Assembly (NCBI GenBank): GCA_902476295.1
Contig: CABSDC010000007.1
Location: 1-55,451, forward strand
Reading direction: 5' to 3'
From: SFTJ01 sp905210415
GTDB lineage: Bacteria; Bacteroidota; Bacteroidia; Bacteroidales; Muribaculaceae
Length of the DNA: 55,451 bases
A program made the translations under genes and the position numbers. The notes beneath the pieces are model-generated. The model did no database searches and had not been told where the DNA came from. It was given only the letters and a program-made list of their open reading frames with translations. Below are positions 33,688 to 43,021 of this stretch, piece after piece. Numbering within the stretch: the stretch's first letter is position 1; every line of letters begins with the position of its first letter.

Positions 33688-33695
33688 CAAATTTA
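33688..33695 (-). promoter_or_regulatory. -7 box for the CXXX peptide operon
   Basis: Minus-strand TAAATTTG, an exact TAnnTTTG match, giving a leader of about 230 bases before the precursor start. No clear -33 box was seen. The 33451-33925 gap otherwise holds the repeat and the rpm operon terminator. Confidence 0.45.
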
Positions 33696-33854
33696 CATAA
33701 AATATTGTACCACACTCACATTTTCGCAAAAAAATCCATCAATTTTCTACGACTCAGCTTTCCATCACCACCACCATCTTAACCACCAGCCATAGAATCA
33801 ATATTATCATATATGCCCCTCGGCTCGCCCATCTCAAGCCGAACCCTATACAAA

Positions 33855-33889
33855 CAAAAAAAGCAGGCTTCACAATTGAATGTAAAGCC
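33855..33889 (-). terminator. Terminator of the rpmB-rpmG-DUF4295 operon
   Basis: GCAGGCTT and AAGCCTGC form an 8-base perfect stem that can extend inward (TTACA/TGTGA), followed on the minus strand by TTTTTTTG. Strong intrinsic terminator 36 bases past the DUF4295 stop. Confidence 0.88.
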
Positions 33890-33925
33890 TGCCCGATATA
33901 GAATTTTATACTATATATTTCTCAA

Positions 33926-34078
33926 TTACTTCTTGAGGGTTTCTTGCACTTGATCGTTTGGAACCATTTCTTCCAAGAAGACGTAAGCGCCAGTCTTTGG
34001 TGACTTCACCATTTTGATAACTTTGCTATAGGTACGACCCTCACCTTTTTGAAGAGTTGCTACAACTTTTTTTGCCAT
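33926..34078 (-). CDS. DUF4295 family protein
   Basis: A 50-residue basic protein, MAKKVVATLQKGEGRTYSKV at the start and NDQVQETLKK at the end. I recognise it as DUF4295, a Bacteroidota-specific small protein encoded next to ribosomal protein L33. Probably cytoplasmic and ribosome-associated, by context only. It starts 10 bases after rpmG ends and is followed by the operon terminator. Confidence 0.88.
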   Translation of the reverse strand: MAKKVVATLQKGEGRTYSKVIKMVKSPKTGAYVFLEEMVPNDQVQETLKK

Positions 34079-34088
34079 GACTCAACTA

Positions 34089-34277
34089 TTATTTAATTTC
34101 TTTATGTACTGTTACTCTCTTAAGATATGGATTGTATTTCTTCAATTCCAAACGTTCTGTTGTGTTCTTGCGGTTCTTAGTGGTGATGTAACGTGACATT
34201 CCTGGTACTCCGCTTGCCTTTTGTTCGGTACATTCAAGGATAACTTGAACTCTATTACCTTTTGCTTTCTTTGCCAT
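34089..34277 (-). CDS. rpmG: 50S ribosomal protein bL33
   Basis: Large-subunit ribosomal protein of 62 residues: MAKKAKGNRVQVILECTEQK, then YITTKNRKNTTERLELKKYN, then a basic tail. It has one cysteine only, so it is the zinc-free C- form. It is 8 bases downstream of rpmB and 10 upstream of the DUF4295 gene. Confidence 0.97.
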   Translation of the reverse strand: MAKKAKGNRVQVILECTEQKASGVPGMSRYITTKNRKNTTERLELKKYNPYLKRVTVHKEIK

Positions 34278-34285
34278 CTTGATTC

Positions 34286-34543
34286 TTACTTTTCTGCGAT
34301 TTTAATACTTGTTAAGTTACCATCTTGAGCAGCCTTCTTAAGAGCAGCGTCCAAACCAATCTTGTTGATTAGACGAAGACCAGAAGTTGATACTGTCAAT
34401 GAAATCCATTGTTGTTGTTCTACCCAGAAAAATTTTCTGTTCGATACGTTCACATTGAACTTACGCTTTGTTCTTCTTTTAGAGTGCGACACATTATTAC
34501 CTGTAATCGCCTTCTTGCCTGTAATTTGACAAACTTTTGACAT
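34286..34543 (-). CDS. rpmB: 50S ribosomal protein bL28
   Basis: Large-subunit ribosomal protein of 85 residues, beginning SKVCQITGKKAITGNNVSHS, a clear L28 start. First gene of the rpmB-rpmG-DUF4295 operon, preceded by a leader of about 290 bases with several possible hairpins. Confidence 0.97.
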   Translation of the reverse strand: MSKVCQITGKKAITGNNVSHSKRRTKRKFNVNVSNRKFFWVEQQQWISLTVSTSGLRLINKIGLDAALKKAAQDGNLTSIKIAEK

Positions 34544-34599
34544 GGCTATTTACTTTATATTTTTTATTTGTTTCTAATTATTCATTTCGTAAACAGAGT

Positions 34600-34831
34600 G
34601 CAAAGTATACAATCAGTGTGAGAGTCCGTTCACCCGGCTACTCATCTTAACTGCTACTTTCTTCGCAGTAGCGCCAATATTCATAAGGTGATTTTTCACC
34701 CGTTACAATACCGTCCTACGCTTTTTGCAGGGTTTTAAGCATCATCTCCCTACAACGAAGTTTCAACGATTAGAGTCACAGAACATGACTATAGGAATGT
34801 AGTCGTTGTACTGCTGTCCCGAAATGTGGTG
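34600..34831 (-). promoter_or_regulatory. Structured leader of rpmB
   Basis: On the minus strand three features stand out. GCTACT/AGTAGC (34664-34669 with 34650-34655) makes a hairpin with an 8-base loop. GGTGA/TCACC (near 34686-34699) makes another. ACAACGA (near 34805) can pair either with ATCGTTG (near 34769) or with TTCGTTGTAG (near 34755), two exclusive partners. A motif shared with the dnaK upstream region lies at 34630-34646. It resembles a ribosomal-protein autoregulatory leader, or contains a separate small RNA. Confidence 0.4.
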
Positions 34832-34839
34832 CAAAGATA
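34832..34839 (-). promoter_or_regulatory. -7 box of the rpmB operon
   Basis: Minus-strand TATCTTTG, with a TTGG at 34862-34859 in the -33 position, 19 bases away. It lies 289 bases before the rpmB start and just beyond the cinA stop. Confidence 0.6.
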
Positions 34840-34920
34840 GCAATTATTTTTCATTCCACCAACCTATCAATCAACATTTTTGACCTTCTCTTCACGTTTT
34901 CTTCGTTTTTCGCTGGCTTG

Positions 34921-36168
34921 TCAGTCTAAACTAAGCAGCATCTTGATGAGCATCAGCGTCACATGGGTGGTGGCTCGGTCTATCACGCGGTCGCGGCTTC
35001 CAGGGAATCTGCGACATTCCGTAACGATTTTGTCGCCACATTTTGCCGACATCCACACTGTGCCCACTGGCTTACCAGGCTCGGCTCCTCCAGGACCCGC
35101 TATGCCCGATGTGGCTACTGCACACTCGGTGTGCATCAGTCGGCTCACACCTTCCGACATTTGCTTCACTGTAGGTTCGCTCACTGCGCCCACGGTGTCG
35201 AGCACCTGCTGGTCTACGCCAAGCACATTGTGCTTCACCTCATTGCAATACGACACCACCGAGCCCGCAAAGTATTCCGAACTTCCAGCAACCTCTGTAA
35301 TCATGTGCGCAACGTTTCCTCCAGTGCAACTTTCTGCGGTAGACATCTTCATATGATGCTTGCGCAAGAGGTCTCCGAGTATTTCGGCTGGCATCTTATC
35401 TTCGTTTGCTATAATGTTTTTGCCAAGCACTGCATACAATTGCTCTTCCAAGCGTTGCATGGTTTCGCTCAACATTTGCTTATCGGCATGAACGCCCGAC
35501 AAACGAAGTCGAACAATGCCTGGCTTTGGAAGGTATGCCAGATGAACGTAGTCTGGCATCGCGTTCTCGAAGTCGTTAAGCGTAATCGCCAACACGCTTT
35601 CAGAATAGTCTATCACCACAAATGTGCGATACACAATCTCAACATCGCTCATGAAATGGCTTATCAACTTAGGCATAACGGCTGTCTGCATCATGGTTTC
35701 GGTTTCGAATGGCACGCCTGGCATCGACACCAGTACCTTGCCTTCCTTCTCAAACCACATCAATGGCGCAGTGCCCACCTTATTTTGTATCACCTCGCAC
35801 GACGATGGCACCATCGCCTGAGCATGATTGAGTTCGTTCATCTGCAGGCCGCGCTTGCTTAGCACCTCCTCCACATTGCGTAGTGTAGGCTCATCAAGAC
35901 GCAACTCTCCGCCGAAATATCGGCACAAGGTGGCTTTTGTGATATCGTCTTTAGTAGGGCCAAGACCTCCGGTCATCAGCACCACATCGGTCTGCACGAA
36001 AGCCTGTTCAATGGCTTTTGTGATTTCCTCAGCATCGTCCGACACCACCTTAACGCTTTGCACAGCCCATCCGTATGGACTTAAATGACGTGCAATCCAC
36101 CCCGAGTTGGTGTCTATAACCTGTCCAATAAGCAATTCGTCGCCTACGACGATAATCGAATACTTCAT
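34921..36168 (-). CDS. cinA: CinA-like protein (nicotinamide-nucleotide amidase)
   Basis: A 415-residue two-domain protein. The N-terminal MoCF-like domain (1-165: GDELLIGQVIDTNSGWIARH, MTGGLGPTKDD) is the ADP-ribose pyrophosphatase-like half. The C-terminal PncC domain (about 255-410: STAESCTGGNVAHMITEVAG, ATSGIAGPGG) is the NMN deamidase half. Together they recycle pyridine nucleotides in the cytoplasm. It lies 38 bases after tsaD, in a string that begins with NAD synthetase. Confidence 0.93.
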   Translation of the reverse strand: MKYSIIVVGDELLIGQVIDTNSGWIARHLSPYGWAVQSVKVVSDDAEEITKAIEQAFVQTDVVLMTGGLGPTKDDITKATLCRYFGGELRLDEPTLRNVEEVLSKRGLQMNELNHAQAMVPSSCEVIQNKVGTAPLMWFEKEGKVLVSMPGVPFETETMMQTAVMPKLISHFMSDVEIVYRTFVVIDYSESVLAITLNDFENAMPDYVHLAYLPKPGIVRLRLSGVHADKQMLSETMQRLEEQLYAVLGKNIIANEDKMPAEILGDLLRKHHMKMSTAESCTGGNVAHMITEVAGSSEYFAGSVVSYCNEVKHNVLGVDQQVLDTVGAVSEPTVKQMSEGVSRLMHTECAVATSGIAGPGGAEPGKPVGTVWMSAKCGDKIVTECRRFPGSRDRVIDRATTHVTLMLIKMLLSLD

Positions 36169-36206
36169 TTTATCTGTCTCCTTTCGTCAATATAAAATCT
36201 CGCACA

Positions 36207-37223
36207 TCACACTGTTACTCTCGCAAATGGAGGAAGTGTGATGTCACAATATTGTTTGTCAAGATATTTATAATACCCCGCAATGGCTATCATAGCAGCA
36301 TTGTCGGTAGTGAACGAGCGCTTTGGGATAAACGCCTTTATGCCGCGTCGTTCGCAATACACTTGCACGGCATTGCGCACGCCTGAGTTGGCCGAAACGC
36401 CTCCGCCGATAGCCACAGTCTTAATTCCGGTTTGCTTAATCGCCTTGCCAAACTTGTCCATCAGTATGTCGATGATGGTTTTCTGCAACGAGGCTGCCAA
36501 GTCGGCGCGGTTTTCCTCGATGAAGTTAGGATTCTCCTTCAACGCATCACGCAACGTGTAGAGGAACGATGTCTTCAATCCACTGAAACTATAATCCAAA
36601 CCTGGGATGTGAGGCTTGCTGAACTTAAATTTCTCAGCATCGCCTTCTTGAGCCAAACGGTCGATAATCGGTCCGCCTGGGTAAGGCAATCCCATCACTT
36701 TGGCGCACTTGTCGAATGCCTCACCTGCAGCATCGTCGATTGTCTGTCCGAGCACCTCCATCTTGTTTGGCGCATTCACACGGATAATCTGCGAGTTGCC
36801 GCCCGACACAAGCAAGCAAAGATATGGGAACTCTGGCACTTCAGTATTCTCGTCTTCCTTAACGAAATGCGCAAGCACATGGCCATGAAGGTGATTGACG
36901 TCGACCAATGGCACTCCAAGCGACAAAGCAAGCCCCTTGGCAAACGAGGTGCCAACGAGCAACGAGCCCATAAGACCCGGCCCGCGAGTAAACGCTATCG
37001 CATCAATATCTTTCTTGTCGATACCAGCTTGACGAATGGCTTCGCTCACCACTGGCACTATATTCTGCTGGTGAGCACGCGATGCCAATTCTGGCACCAC
37101 GCCACCATATGCTTCATGCACCTTCTGACTTGCAATCACATTGCTTAGCAGCACACCATCACGCAGCACAGCTGCCGACGTATCGTCGCACGACGATTCT
37201 ATTCCAAGTATTACTACGCTCAT
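36207..37223 (-). CDS. tsaD: tRNA threonylcarbamoyladenosine transferase TsaD
   Basis: ASKHA-fold enzyme that attaches the threonylcarbamoyl group to A37 of ANN-decoding tRNAs. ILGIESSCDDTSAAVL is the N-terminal phosphate loop; the metal-binding HLHGHVLAH and the SGGNSQI loop follow, and GGGVSANSGVR is near the end. The 338 residues are standard. It follows the DUF4421 gene by 50 bases and precedes cinA. Confidence 0.97.
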   Translation of the reverse strand: MSVVILGIESSCDDTSAAVLRDGVLLSNVIASQKVHEAYGGVVPELASRAHQQNIVPVVSEAIRQAGIDKKDIDAIAFTRGPGLMGSLLVGTSFAKGLALSLGVPLVDVNHLHGHVLAHFVKEDENTEVPEFPYLCLLVSGGNSQIIRVNAPNKMEVLGQTIDDAAGEAFDKCAKVMGLPYPGGPIIDRLAQEGDAEKFKFSKPHIPGLDYSFSGLKTSFLYTLRDALKENPNFIEENRADLAASLQKTIIDILMDKFGKAIKQTGIKTVAIGGGVSANSGVRNAVQVYCERRGIKAFIPKRSFTTDNAAMIAIAGYYKYLDKQYCDITLPPFARVTV

Positions 37224-37273
37224 AGTCTTTCCTTATATATTATTCGCATTACACGATGTTTTTATTATCTTCA

Positions 37274-38446
37274 CTAAAATATGTCGAACCTATAGCCAAC
37301 AGTGAACGCCGCACTCTCTATAGAGTTGAAGAAGCTATAGTTCCTGCTCTTATACCAATGCCCGTCCATCTTCATGGCAAGTCCATAGAAAAAGCGACTA
37401 TGGTTATACACCACGCCCATTTTCCCTTTTATGTTCACCGAGAATATGTTGCCATACCCGTCGATATTATCTCTAAAGCAGTGCTTAAAGCCAATTGATG
37501 GTAGCACCGATATATTAAACAACCAATTGGGCTTAAACACCCAATTATAACCATAGCCAAGCAAGAAGCAATAGTCGTTGTACTTAAAACGATACACCAT
37601 CTTGTCGAACGGCAACTGTGGACGCATATCCTCAGGCAATTGCATAAAGTCGAGACCCACATTCTGGTGCGACACGGTGATGCCGGCAATCATCGATCCC
37701 GCACTCTTGCGCTGATATTTCGAGAAGCTGTAAGCCGCTCCTTGCGAATATTTTTTATGGTTGAAGAAGTAATAGGCATCAACGCCATACGACTCTCGTA
37801 TCAGCCCCGGAAATCTCACCGACAACCATTTGCCATTATCATAATCGCCAAATCGCTTAATGTTTGTGCCTCCAGAGTTCTTGCTATAATACGCTTCTGC
37901 AGCAAGAAGCGCGCAAGTGAACTGAAATTCCAGCTTTTTTTGCCCCGTACCATGACCGCCAAACCACCTATTCACTTCGCCCGTATAGCCAAGCGATACT
38001 GCCATATACGAAACGTAGGCTCCGAGGTTGGCCGACACATTAGATATCATCACTATGTCTTTTCTGCCTGGGAAACGCATGGCATAACTATCCATCCATT
38101 CCTCGTTTTTGGCAAATGCCTTACATCTATGTCCTGTGCCCACCACATATTCTGGGTCGTAGCTATTAAATGTGCGGTCGCCCCAGCGATAGATGTTGAC
38201 ACACAATTGCAGAAACGACGGATATTCTATTGTTTCGTCATTCAGATCGAGTTTACCCTTACGCAACTGCTGCTTCCAGTAGTCGCCACCACGCGATTGC
38301 ACTTTCTCCTGCACCACGCTATCGGCTTCTCTCACGTCGGCAAAGTCTATGCTATCGGTTGGCGCCAACGGGACATCCACATCCTGCGCTTGCATCGTGC
38401 CTATAGCAAGCACCGCCATCATTAATATGCCAAACAACCTGCTCAT
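37274..38446 (-). CDS. DUF4421 family predicted outer-membrane barrel
   Basis: A 390-residue exported protein: a signal peptide (1-20, ending GTMQAQ) is followed by a Ser/Asp-rich stretch and then alternating beta segments rich in Tyr, Phe and Gly (such as VSYMAVSLGYTGEVNRW). The chain ends VGYRFDIF, with the terminal aromatic expected of an outer-membrane beta barrel. I recognise DUF4421, whose function I do not know. Its start overlaps the tamB stop by 4 bases, which hints at work in the same envelope process. Confidence 0.8.
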   Translation of the reverse strand: MSRLFGILMMAVLAIGTMQAQDVDVPLAPTDSIDFADVREADSVVQEKVQSRGGDYWKQQLRKGKLDLNDETIEYPSFLQLCVNIYRWGDRTFNSYDPEYVVGTGHRCKAFAKNEEWMDSYAMRFPGRKDIVMISNVSANLGAYVSYMAVSLGYTGEVNRWFGGHGTGQKKLEFQFTCALLAAEAYYSKNSGGTNIKRFGDYDNGKWLSVRFPGLIRESYGVDAYYFFNHKKYSQGAAYSFSKYQRKSAGSMIAGITVSHQNVGLDFMQLPEDMRPQLPFDKMVYRFKYNDYCFLLGYGYNWVFKPNWLFNISVLPSIGFKHCFRDNIDGYGNIFSVNIKGKMGVVYNHSRFFYGLAMKMDGHWYKSRNYSFFNSIESAAFTVGYRFDIF

Positions 38447-41400
38447 TTGCTACCCACAGAATCCACTTTTTCTTCTTTTTGTTTCACGGCTACACTATCA
38501 GGCTTTGCCTTTATCGCCGTGCGCTTGCGAGAGAATGGATTCTCGAAATCAAATTTAAATTCCACACCCACGCCTTGCGTTGTGAGCGCACTACGCACAA
38601 GGTAGTTTTGGTCATTAAAGTGATTGTATGCCTTCAATCGCACAGTACCTCTGTTATTAAGCAAATACTCGATATCAAAGTCACCGATGAAATTACTATT
38701 TCGTGTATTCATCGAATTGTCGCGATAACCGAAATTACCATTAAACAGCAATCGATTGTTGAGCAACTGGCTCGACAACGCAAAGTCTACCTCAACATCA
38801 CTGAAATCGCCCTTGTCGCTTCGCAGATTAGGAGCAATGCTCCAATTGTCGCTCAATTGTCCGAGTATATTTGCCAACTGGCTCGACAACGTAGATGATG
38901 CCACCGACGTCAATTCATTACCACGGTTAGCGTTGCCCATATATTCCGGTGTATAGAATCGGTTCAATGCCAGCAGATAGAGTATCTGGCGATTCATCAT
39001 ATCATCGGTGCTCACAATACTCTTCACCTTGCGTGCAGCATCGGTGCTGATGGTAGGGAAGTCAAGATCAAACGAAATATCGGGCTGACGCATATCGCCA
39101 CGCGCTATCAACACTGCGTTCACAGGCACACTGGTGCGGTTGAGTTCACGGTCTGATGCAAACGATTCATCAAGGTCGAGCAGGTTGGCATTTAGCGAAT
39201 ATGTCGCCTTAATGTCAAGGTCGGCGCTATATGGGTCGCCATTAAAACTAATCTTGCTGCCCTCGTTTATCTTAAAGTCCTTGATAATCACATCTTGCAA
39301 TGTGAAGTTGTAATTACCCTTCTCCAACTCATATTTTCCATACATGCCCAGACTTTCGTCGGTGCTATCGTAGGTCAGGCGCAAATTGCCATTACCGTTA
39401 CCACGAATCTTATCGCCGCCCACAGGGTCCATCACCACCACAAGCTGTGCCTCGTTTGTAATATCGGCCTGAATATCAATCTTAAATATCGATGGCTTCG
39501 AAGCCTCTTCCTCTTTCTTCTTGGTGAGTTCCTTTACTATCGATGGAATACCGTCATTCTCCTCTACAGCTTCTTTCTTGCCACGGTCGCGGAATGTTAT
39601 GAACGTGTATTCACTGGCAGCAAGATCGTCGCTAAGCACAAATGTGAATTTGCTTCGGTCGCAAGTCTCCATATTCACGCCTATGGTGCAGATGCCTGGA
39701 CCGCCCTTCACATACGCCGATCCGTTGCCATACACCACGCCATACCAATCGGGGCTAAGCGCTGGCGTAACGTCGTAGCACAAGAAATTCTTCGCCTCGG
39801 TGATATTGAAGTCAAACACTGGCCGGTGGAAATTGTCGTGTTTCAGCCATCCATCAACCCGTGCCGTATTGCCCTCTCTATCGTGAATAGTAATACCATT
39901 AAATTCTATCAAGCCCGGCACTATATGCACCGAATCGCTTGCCGTGTAGTAGACATTGGTGTAATCCACCTTGAATTTCAATTCATCGGCAAAAATGTCG
40001 CCATAGAGATTGATATTATGGAAATCGCCATACAAGCACGCTTTTCCCGACACCTCGCCTTGAATTGACGATGTGATGGCGGCCATAAACGGCTGCAAGA
40101 ATCCGAGCTGCGCCTTGTGCGCATCAAAGTTGATGCTCAGCGAGTCGCGCGTAGGATAAATCTCGCCATAGATCACCGAACGCAAGTCGTTGTCTTGGTC
40201 GATATCGGCATGTATGTTGATTGCCTTTGTTTCGTTATCCCAATTGCTGCGTATGTCGGCATCGCCCATCACACATTTATTATATGAGATGCGGTCGACA
40301 TGCAGATTTGGCGTCTCAAGTATCGGAGCTCCAGACAACAGATTCGACGCGAAGAATCGTCCGGTGGCAACACCACCAAACATAACGTTATCTATAGCAA
40401 GTGTTTCAAACACATAGTCGAGACTCATATGATTCAAATCCACCGAAAGCACATCGGCAGGATTTTTCGACACCTTACCATCAATAAGCACTCGCTGATT
40501 GTCGCACACACCGCAAAGGCCGTTCACGGCTATCACTCCGCCGTCAATCTGCACAGATGCTGGCTTCACCTGCCATACGGTATCGTTAAACACCAGTTCT
40601 GTAGGGTTAACGTTGATGTTCACAGCAAGGGCATCGTCGCTCGCTCTGCGGAATAGCGCACTCAGGTCAATAGTACCCTTTATGGTTCTATCGGTCATCA
40701 CTCGCCACGACACATCGGTGTCTAAGCGGTCGTTCACCGCATTTCCGTTGAGTTCCACACGAGTCTTGCCTCGCTTCAATGGGAATATGGTTTGCGCTTT
40801 CAGCTTCACATTATCTTCATTTGAGCGCTTCATAGCCTCAACGTAGGTCGATTCTATCACCTTATTGCCTTGTTGCAGATATGGCGCGTTGAGCGAAACT
40901 GCAAAACTGCCATCCGACTCATTAACATAACCGTTGATTGTGGTCTTATAGATCACATTCACCGGCAACTTAAACATCGGCTGTAATTCAGGCTGTGGCT
41001 CAAGTGTGAAATCAAACTTAAAGTCGTTTTCTCTGCGATTGTTCAGCTCCTTGTCGTTTTGCTTTATCAGCGATGGCAACGACTGCGACAACACATTCTG
41101 CATCACAGGCACAAGGCTCACGAAATCATACGAGCCCGACACATTACCATTCAGGAAATCAGAAGTGACAGTGATGCTCTGTGGCACATTCTCATTGTTT
41201 GCCTCAAGCAAGAACGATTTGATATGCAATCCCTTATCCTCGCCATCTACTAACGCCAAATTGCGCACTTCTATATCGCCAGTGGCATTATCTATCTTAT
41301 TGCCATAGAAACTTGCACTCGCCTCAAGCGACAGGTTACACTTATCATTACCCTTCATCAGATGAAGCGCCTCAAGATTGGCGTGTCGCACTTCAAGACC

Positions 41401-42984
41401 GGCATCCACTTCTGATTGCGTTCCTGCCTTCTTCAGCAGACCGTTTATGCTTGCTTGGCAGTTAGGGTCATCCACCGACACTAATCCGTCGAGGGCGTCG
41501 CCATCCACCATTACATCGGCATTTATATTGCTGTATCTATATCCCTTGAAATCAATAAACGGCACAGAGCCTTTTAGGCTACCATCCACACGGCCTCGCT
41601 TCACCTTGGCTTCAATCTGGGCATCAAGCGCCACATCGCCAAGTAGAGGCTCCTTGCTGAGCAATCGTCCGAGCTTCACCTTGTTTGTTGATACCTTTCC
41701 TACAAAATCAAGCTTGCCAGGCTGAATGTCACTCACATTGCCATTCACAGCCACATGCCCGATTGAGGTGGAGATATCGCCATCGAAGCGCACATTTCGA
41801 GTGTCGCCCTTTGCCGAACCATCAATGCTAATATTGCCGCATTTCGCTATAATCTTAGCAGCACCACCGCTCAATCGCGATAACGAAGAAGTGATTTTTA
41901 CCACTTCGCTTGCATTGGCATCCACCGCGATGTGAGGCACATCATACGATAGGTGCTTCGCATTTGAAAGATCTCGCAACTTACCTCGCAGATTAACCAT
42001 CAATTTCTTGTTCTCAGTGTAAGCCGACAATGTAGACACATTGAGCGAATCTACATTTCCACTGGCTTGCAACGTCAAATATATCGGCTCATCAAACTTG
42101 GCAAGCGCTGGCACAAAGCCGCTCAAGTCGCTCGGTGTGACATACACATTGGCGAGCGTCAAATCTATTGGCGACGACATGATGTCTTGCTTCAAATTGG
42201 CAAGGCCATTGATTTTCACGCCTATAGAATCATTAGTGATAAGTGAGTTCTGCAACTCCACGCGAGTGCCCACAAGCGCCAATTGATTGTTGTTTATCAC
42301 AACACTCGACGCAAAATCTTTTAGCACAAAGCCACAATGCTCGTCAAACGACACGCGCTTCACATCCACCACGAAATCGTCATTTTTCAATCGAGGCAAC
42401 GACACATCGGCTCGCAGATTGGCAATGCTGATGTGGTTTTTATCAAACTTGTCGTTACGGCGAGGCTCACTGAGCACATCGTAGGTCAATTCACTTCTGC
42501 GAATCACCAAGTTGTATATCTTAACGTCAAATTTAGTTGGCTGCTTCTTCTCGTCTTTCTTCGACAGAGCATCTATGATAAACTGCAAGTTTGTAGGCGT
42601 ATCGGGCGTGGCCTTTGTCACCCTACCCTTCATACCGATAATTTCACCGTAAGTGAAAACCAATCGCTTGTTTGCTATCAGGTTGTAGATACTCACTCCT
42701 GCACCCAACTTGTCTACATAGAGCAACGAATCACCTTTCTGATCGGGCACGAACACTTCGTGCAACACCAAATCGTGAAATGGCGAGATATTTATCGACC
42801 CGATGTTCACATCCGCTCCAAGCAACTTAGAAAGTTCTTTTTCGCCCTCGCTACATATCTCTTTTTGCACCGACGGGAGAGACAACACAACATACAAGGC
42901 AGCAAACAGCAGAACAGCGGCACTCAGAAATGCCACTACCACCATACGCAGCGCTTTATATATTCTCATTACCGACTTTCTCAT
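38443..42984 (-). CDS. tamB: TamB-like translocation/assembly protein
   Basis: A 1513-residue envelope protein. A single N-terminal transmembrane helix (about 10-35) anchors it in the inner membrane. A very long beta-rich region of AsmA/TamB repeats follows and should span the periplasm as a lipid-carrying groove. The TamB C-terminal domain occupies about 1100-1480 (GNGNLRLTYDSTDESLG, NRQILYLLALNRFYTPEY). The length is typical of Bacteroidales. It follows nadE by 37 bases and overlaps the DUF4421 gene. Roles known for the family are outer-membrane protein insertion and phospholipid transport; which applies here is not shown. Confidence 0.9.
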   Translation of the reverse strand: MRKSVMRIYKALRMVVVAFLSAAVLLFAALYVVLSLPSVQKEICSEGEKELSKLLGADVNIGSINISPFHDLVLHEVFVPDQKGDSLLYVDKLGAGVSIYNLIANKRLVFTYGEIIGMKGRVTKATPDTPTNLQFIIDALSKKDEKKQPTKFDVKIYNLVIRRSELTYDVLSEPRRNDKFDKNHISIANLRADVSLPRLKNDDFVVDVKRVSFDEHCGFVLKDFASSVVINNNQLALVGTRVELQNSLITNDSIGVKINGLANLKQDIMSSPIDLTLANVYVTPSDLSGFVPALAKFDEPIYLTLQASGNVDSLNVSTLSAYTENKKLMVNLRGKLRDLSNAKHLSYDVPHIAVDANASEVVKITSSLSRLSGGAAKIIAKCGNISIDGSAKGDTRNVRFDGDISTSIGHVAVNGNVSDIQPGKLDFVGKVSTNKVKLGRLLSKEPLLGDVALDAQIEAKVKRGRVDGSLKGSVPFIDFKGYRYSNINADVMVDGDALDGLVSVDDPNCQASINGLLKKAGTQSEVDAGLEVRHANLEALHLMKGNDKCNLSLEASASFYGNKIDNATGDIEVRNLALVDGEDKGLHIKSFLLEANNENVPQSITVTSDFLNGNVSGSYDFVSLVPVMQNVLSQSLPSLIKQNDKELNNRRENDFKFDFTLEPQPELQPMFKLPVNVIYKTTINGYVNESDGSFAVSLNAPYLQQGNKVIESTYVEAMKRSNEDNVKLKAQTIFPLKRGKTRVELNGNAVNDRLDTDVSWRVMTDRTIKGTIDLSALFRRASDDALAVNINVNPTELVFNDTVWQVKPASVQIDGGVIAVNGLCGVCDNQRVLIDGKVSKNPADVLSVDLNHMSLDYVFETLAIDNVMFGGVATGRFFASNLLSGAPILETPNLHVDRISYNKCVMGDADIRSNWDNETKAINIHADIDQDNDLRSVIYGEIYPTRDSLSINFDAHKAQLGFLQPFMAAITSSIQGEVSGKACLYGDFHNINLYGDIFADELKFKVDYTNVYYTASDSVHIVPGLIEFNGITIHDREGNTARVDGWLKHDNFHRPVFDFNITEAKNFLCYDVTPALSPDWYGVVYGNGSAYVKGGPGICTIGVNMETCDRSKFTFVLSDDLAASEYTFITFRDRGKKEAVEENDGIPSIVKELTKKKEEEASKPSIFKIDIQADITNEAQLVVVMDPVGGDKIRGNGNGNLRLTYDSTDESLGMYGKYELEKGNYNFTLQDVIIKDFKINEGSKISFNGDPYSADLDIKATYSLNANLLDLDESFASDRELNRTSVPVNAVLIARGDMRQPDISFDLDFPTISTDAARKVKSIVSTDDMMNRQILYLLALNRFYTPEYMGNANRGNELTSVASSTLSSQLANILGQLSDNWSIAPNLRSDKGDFSDVEVDFALSSQLLNNRLLFNGNFGYRDNSMNTRNSNFIGDFDIEYLLNNRGTVRLKAYNHFNDQNYLVRSALTTQGVGVEFKFDFENPFSRKRTAIKAKPDSVAVKQKEEKVDSVGSK

Positions 42985-43021
42985 TCTGCTTGAGCAATAG
43001 AATATTGGTTTCTCAAATCTA

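Noticed and set aside
34963..35862. A 299-codon plus-strand frame opposite cinA
   Set aside because: His/Cys/Arg-rich shadow composition, no domain, and fully within cinA.
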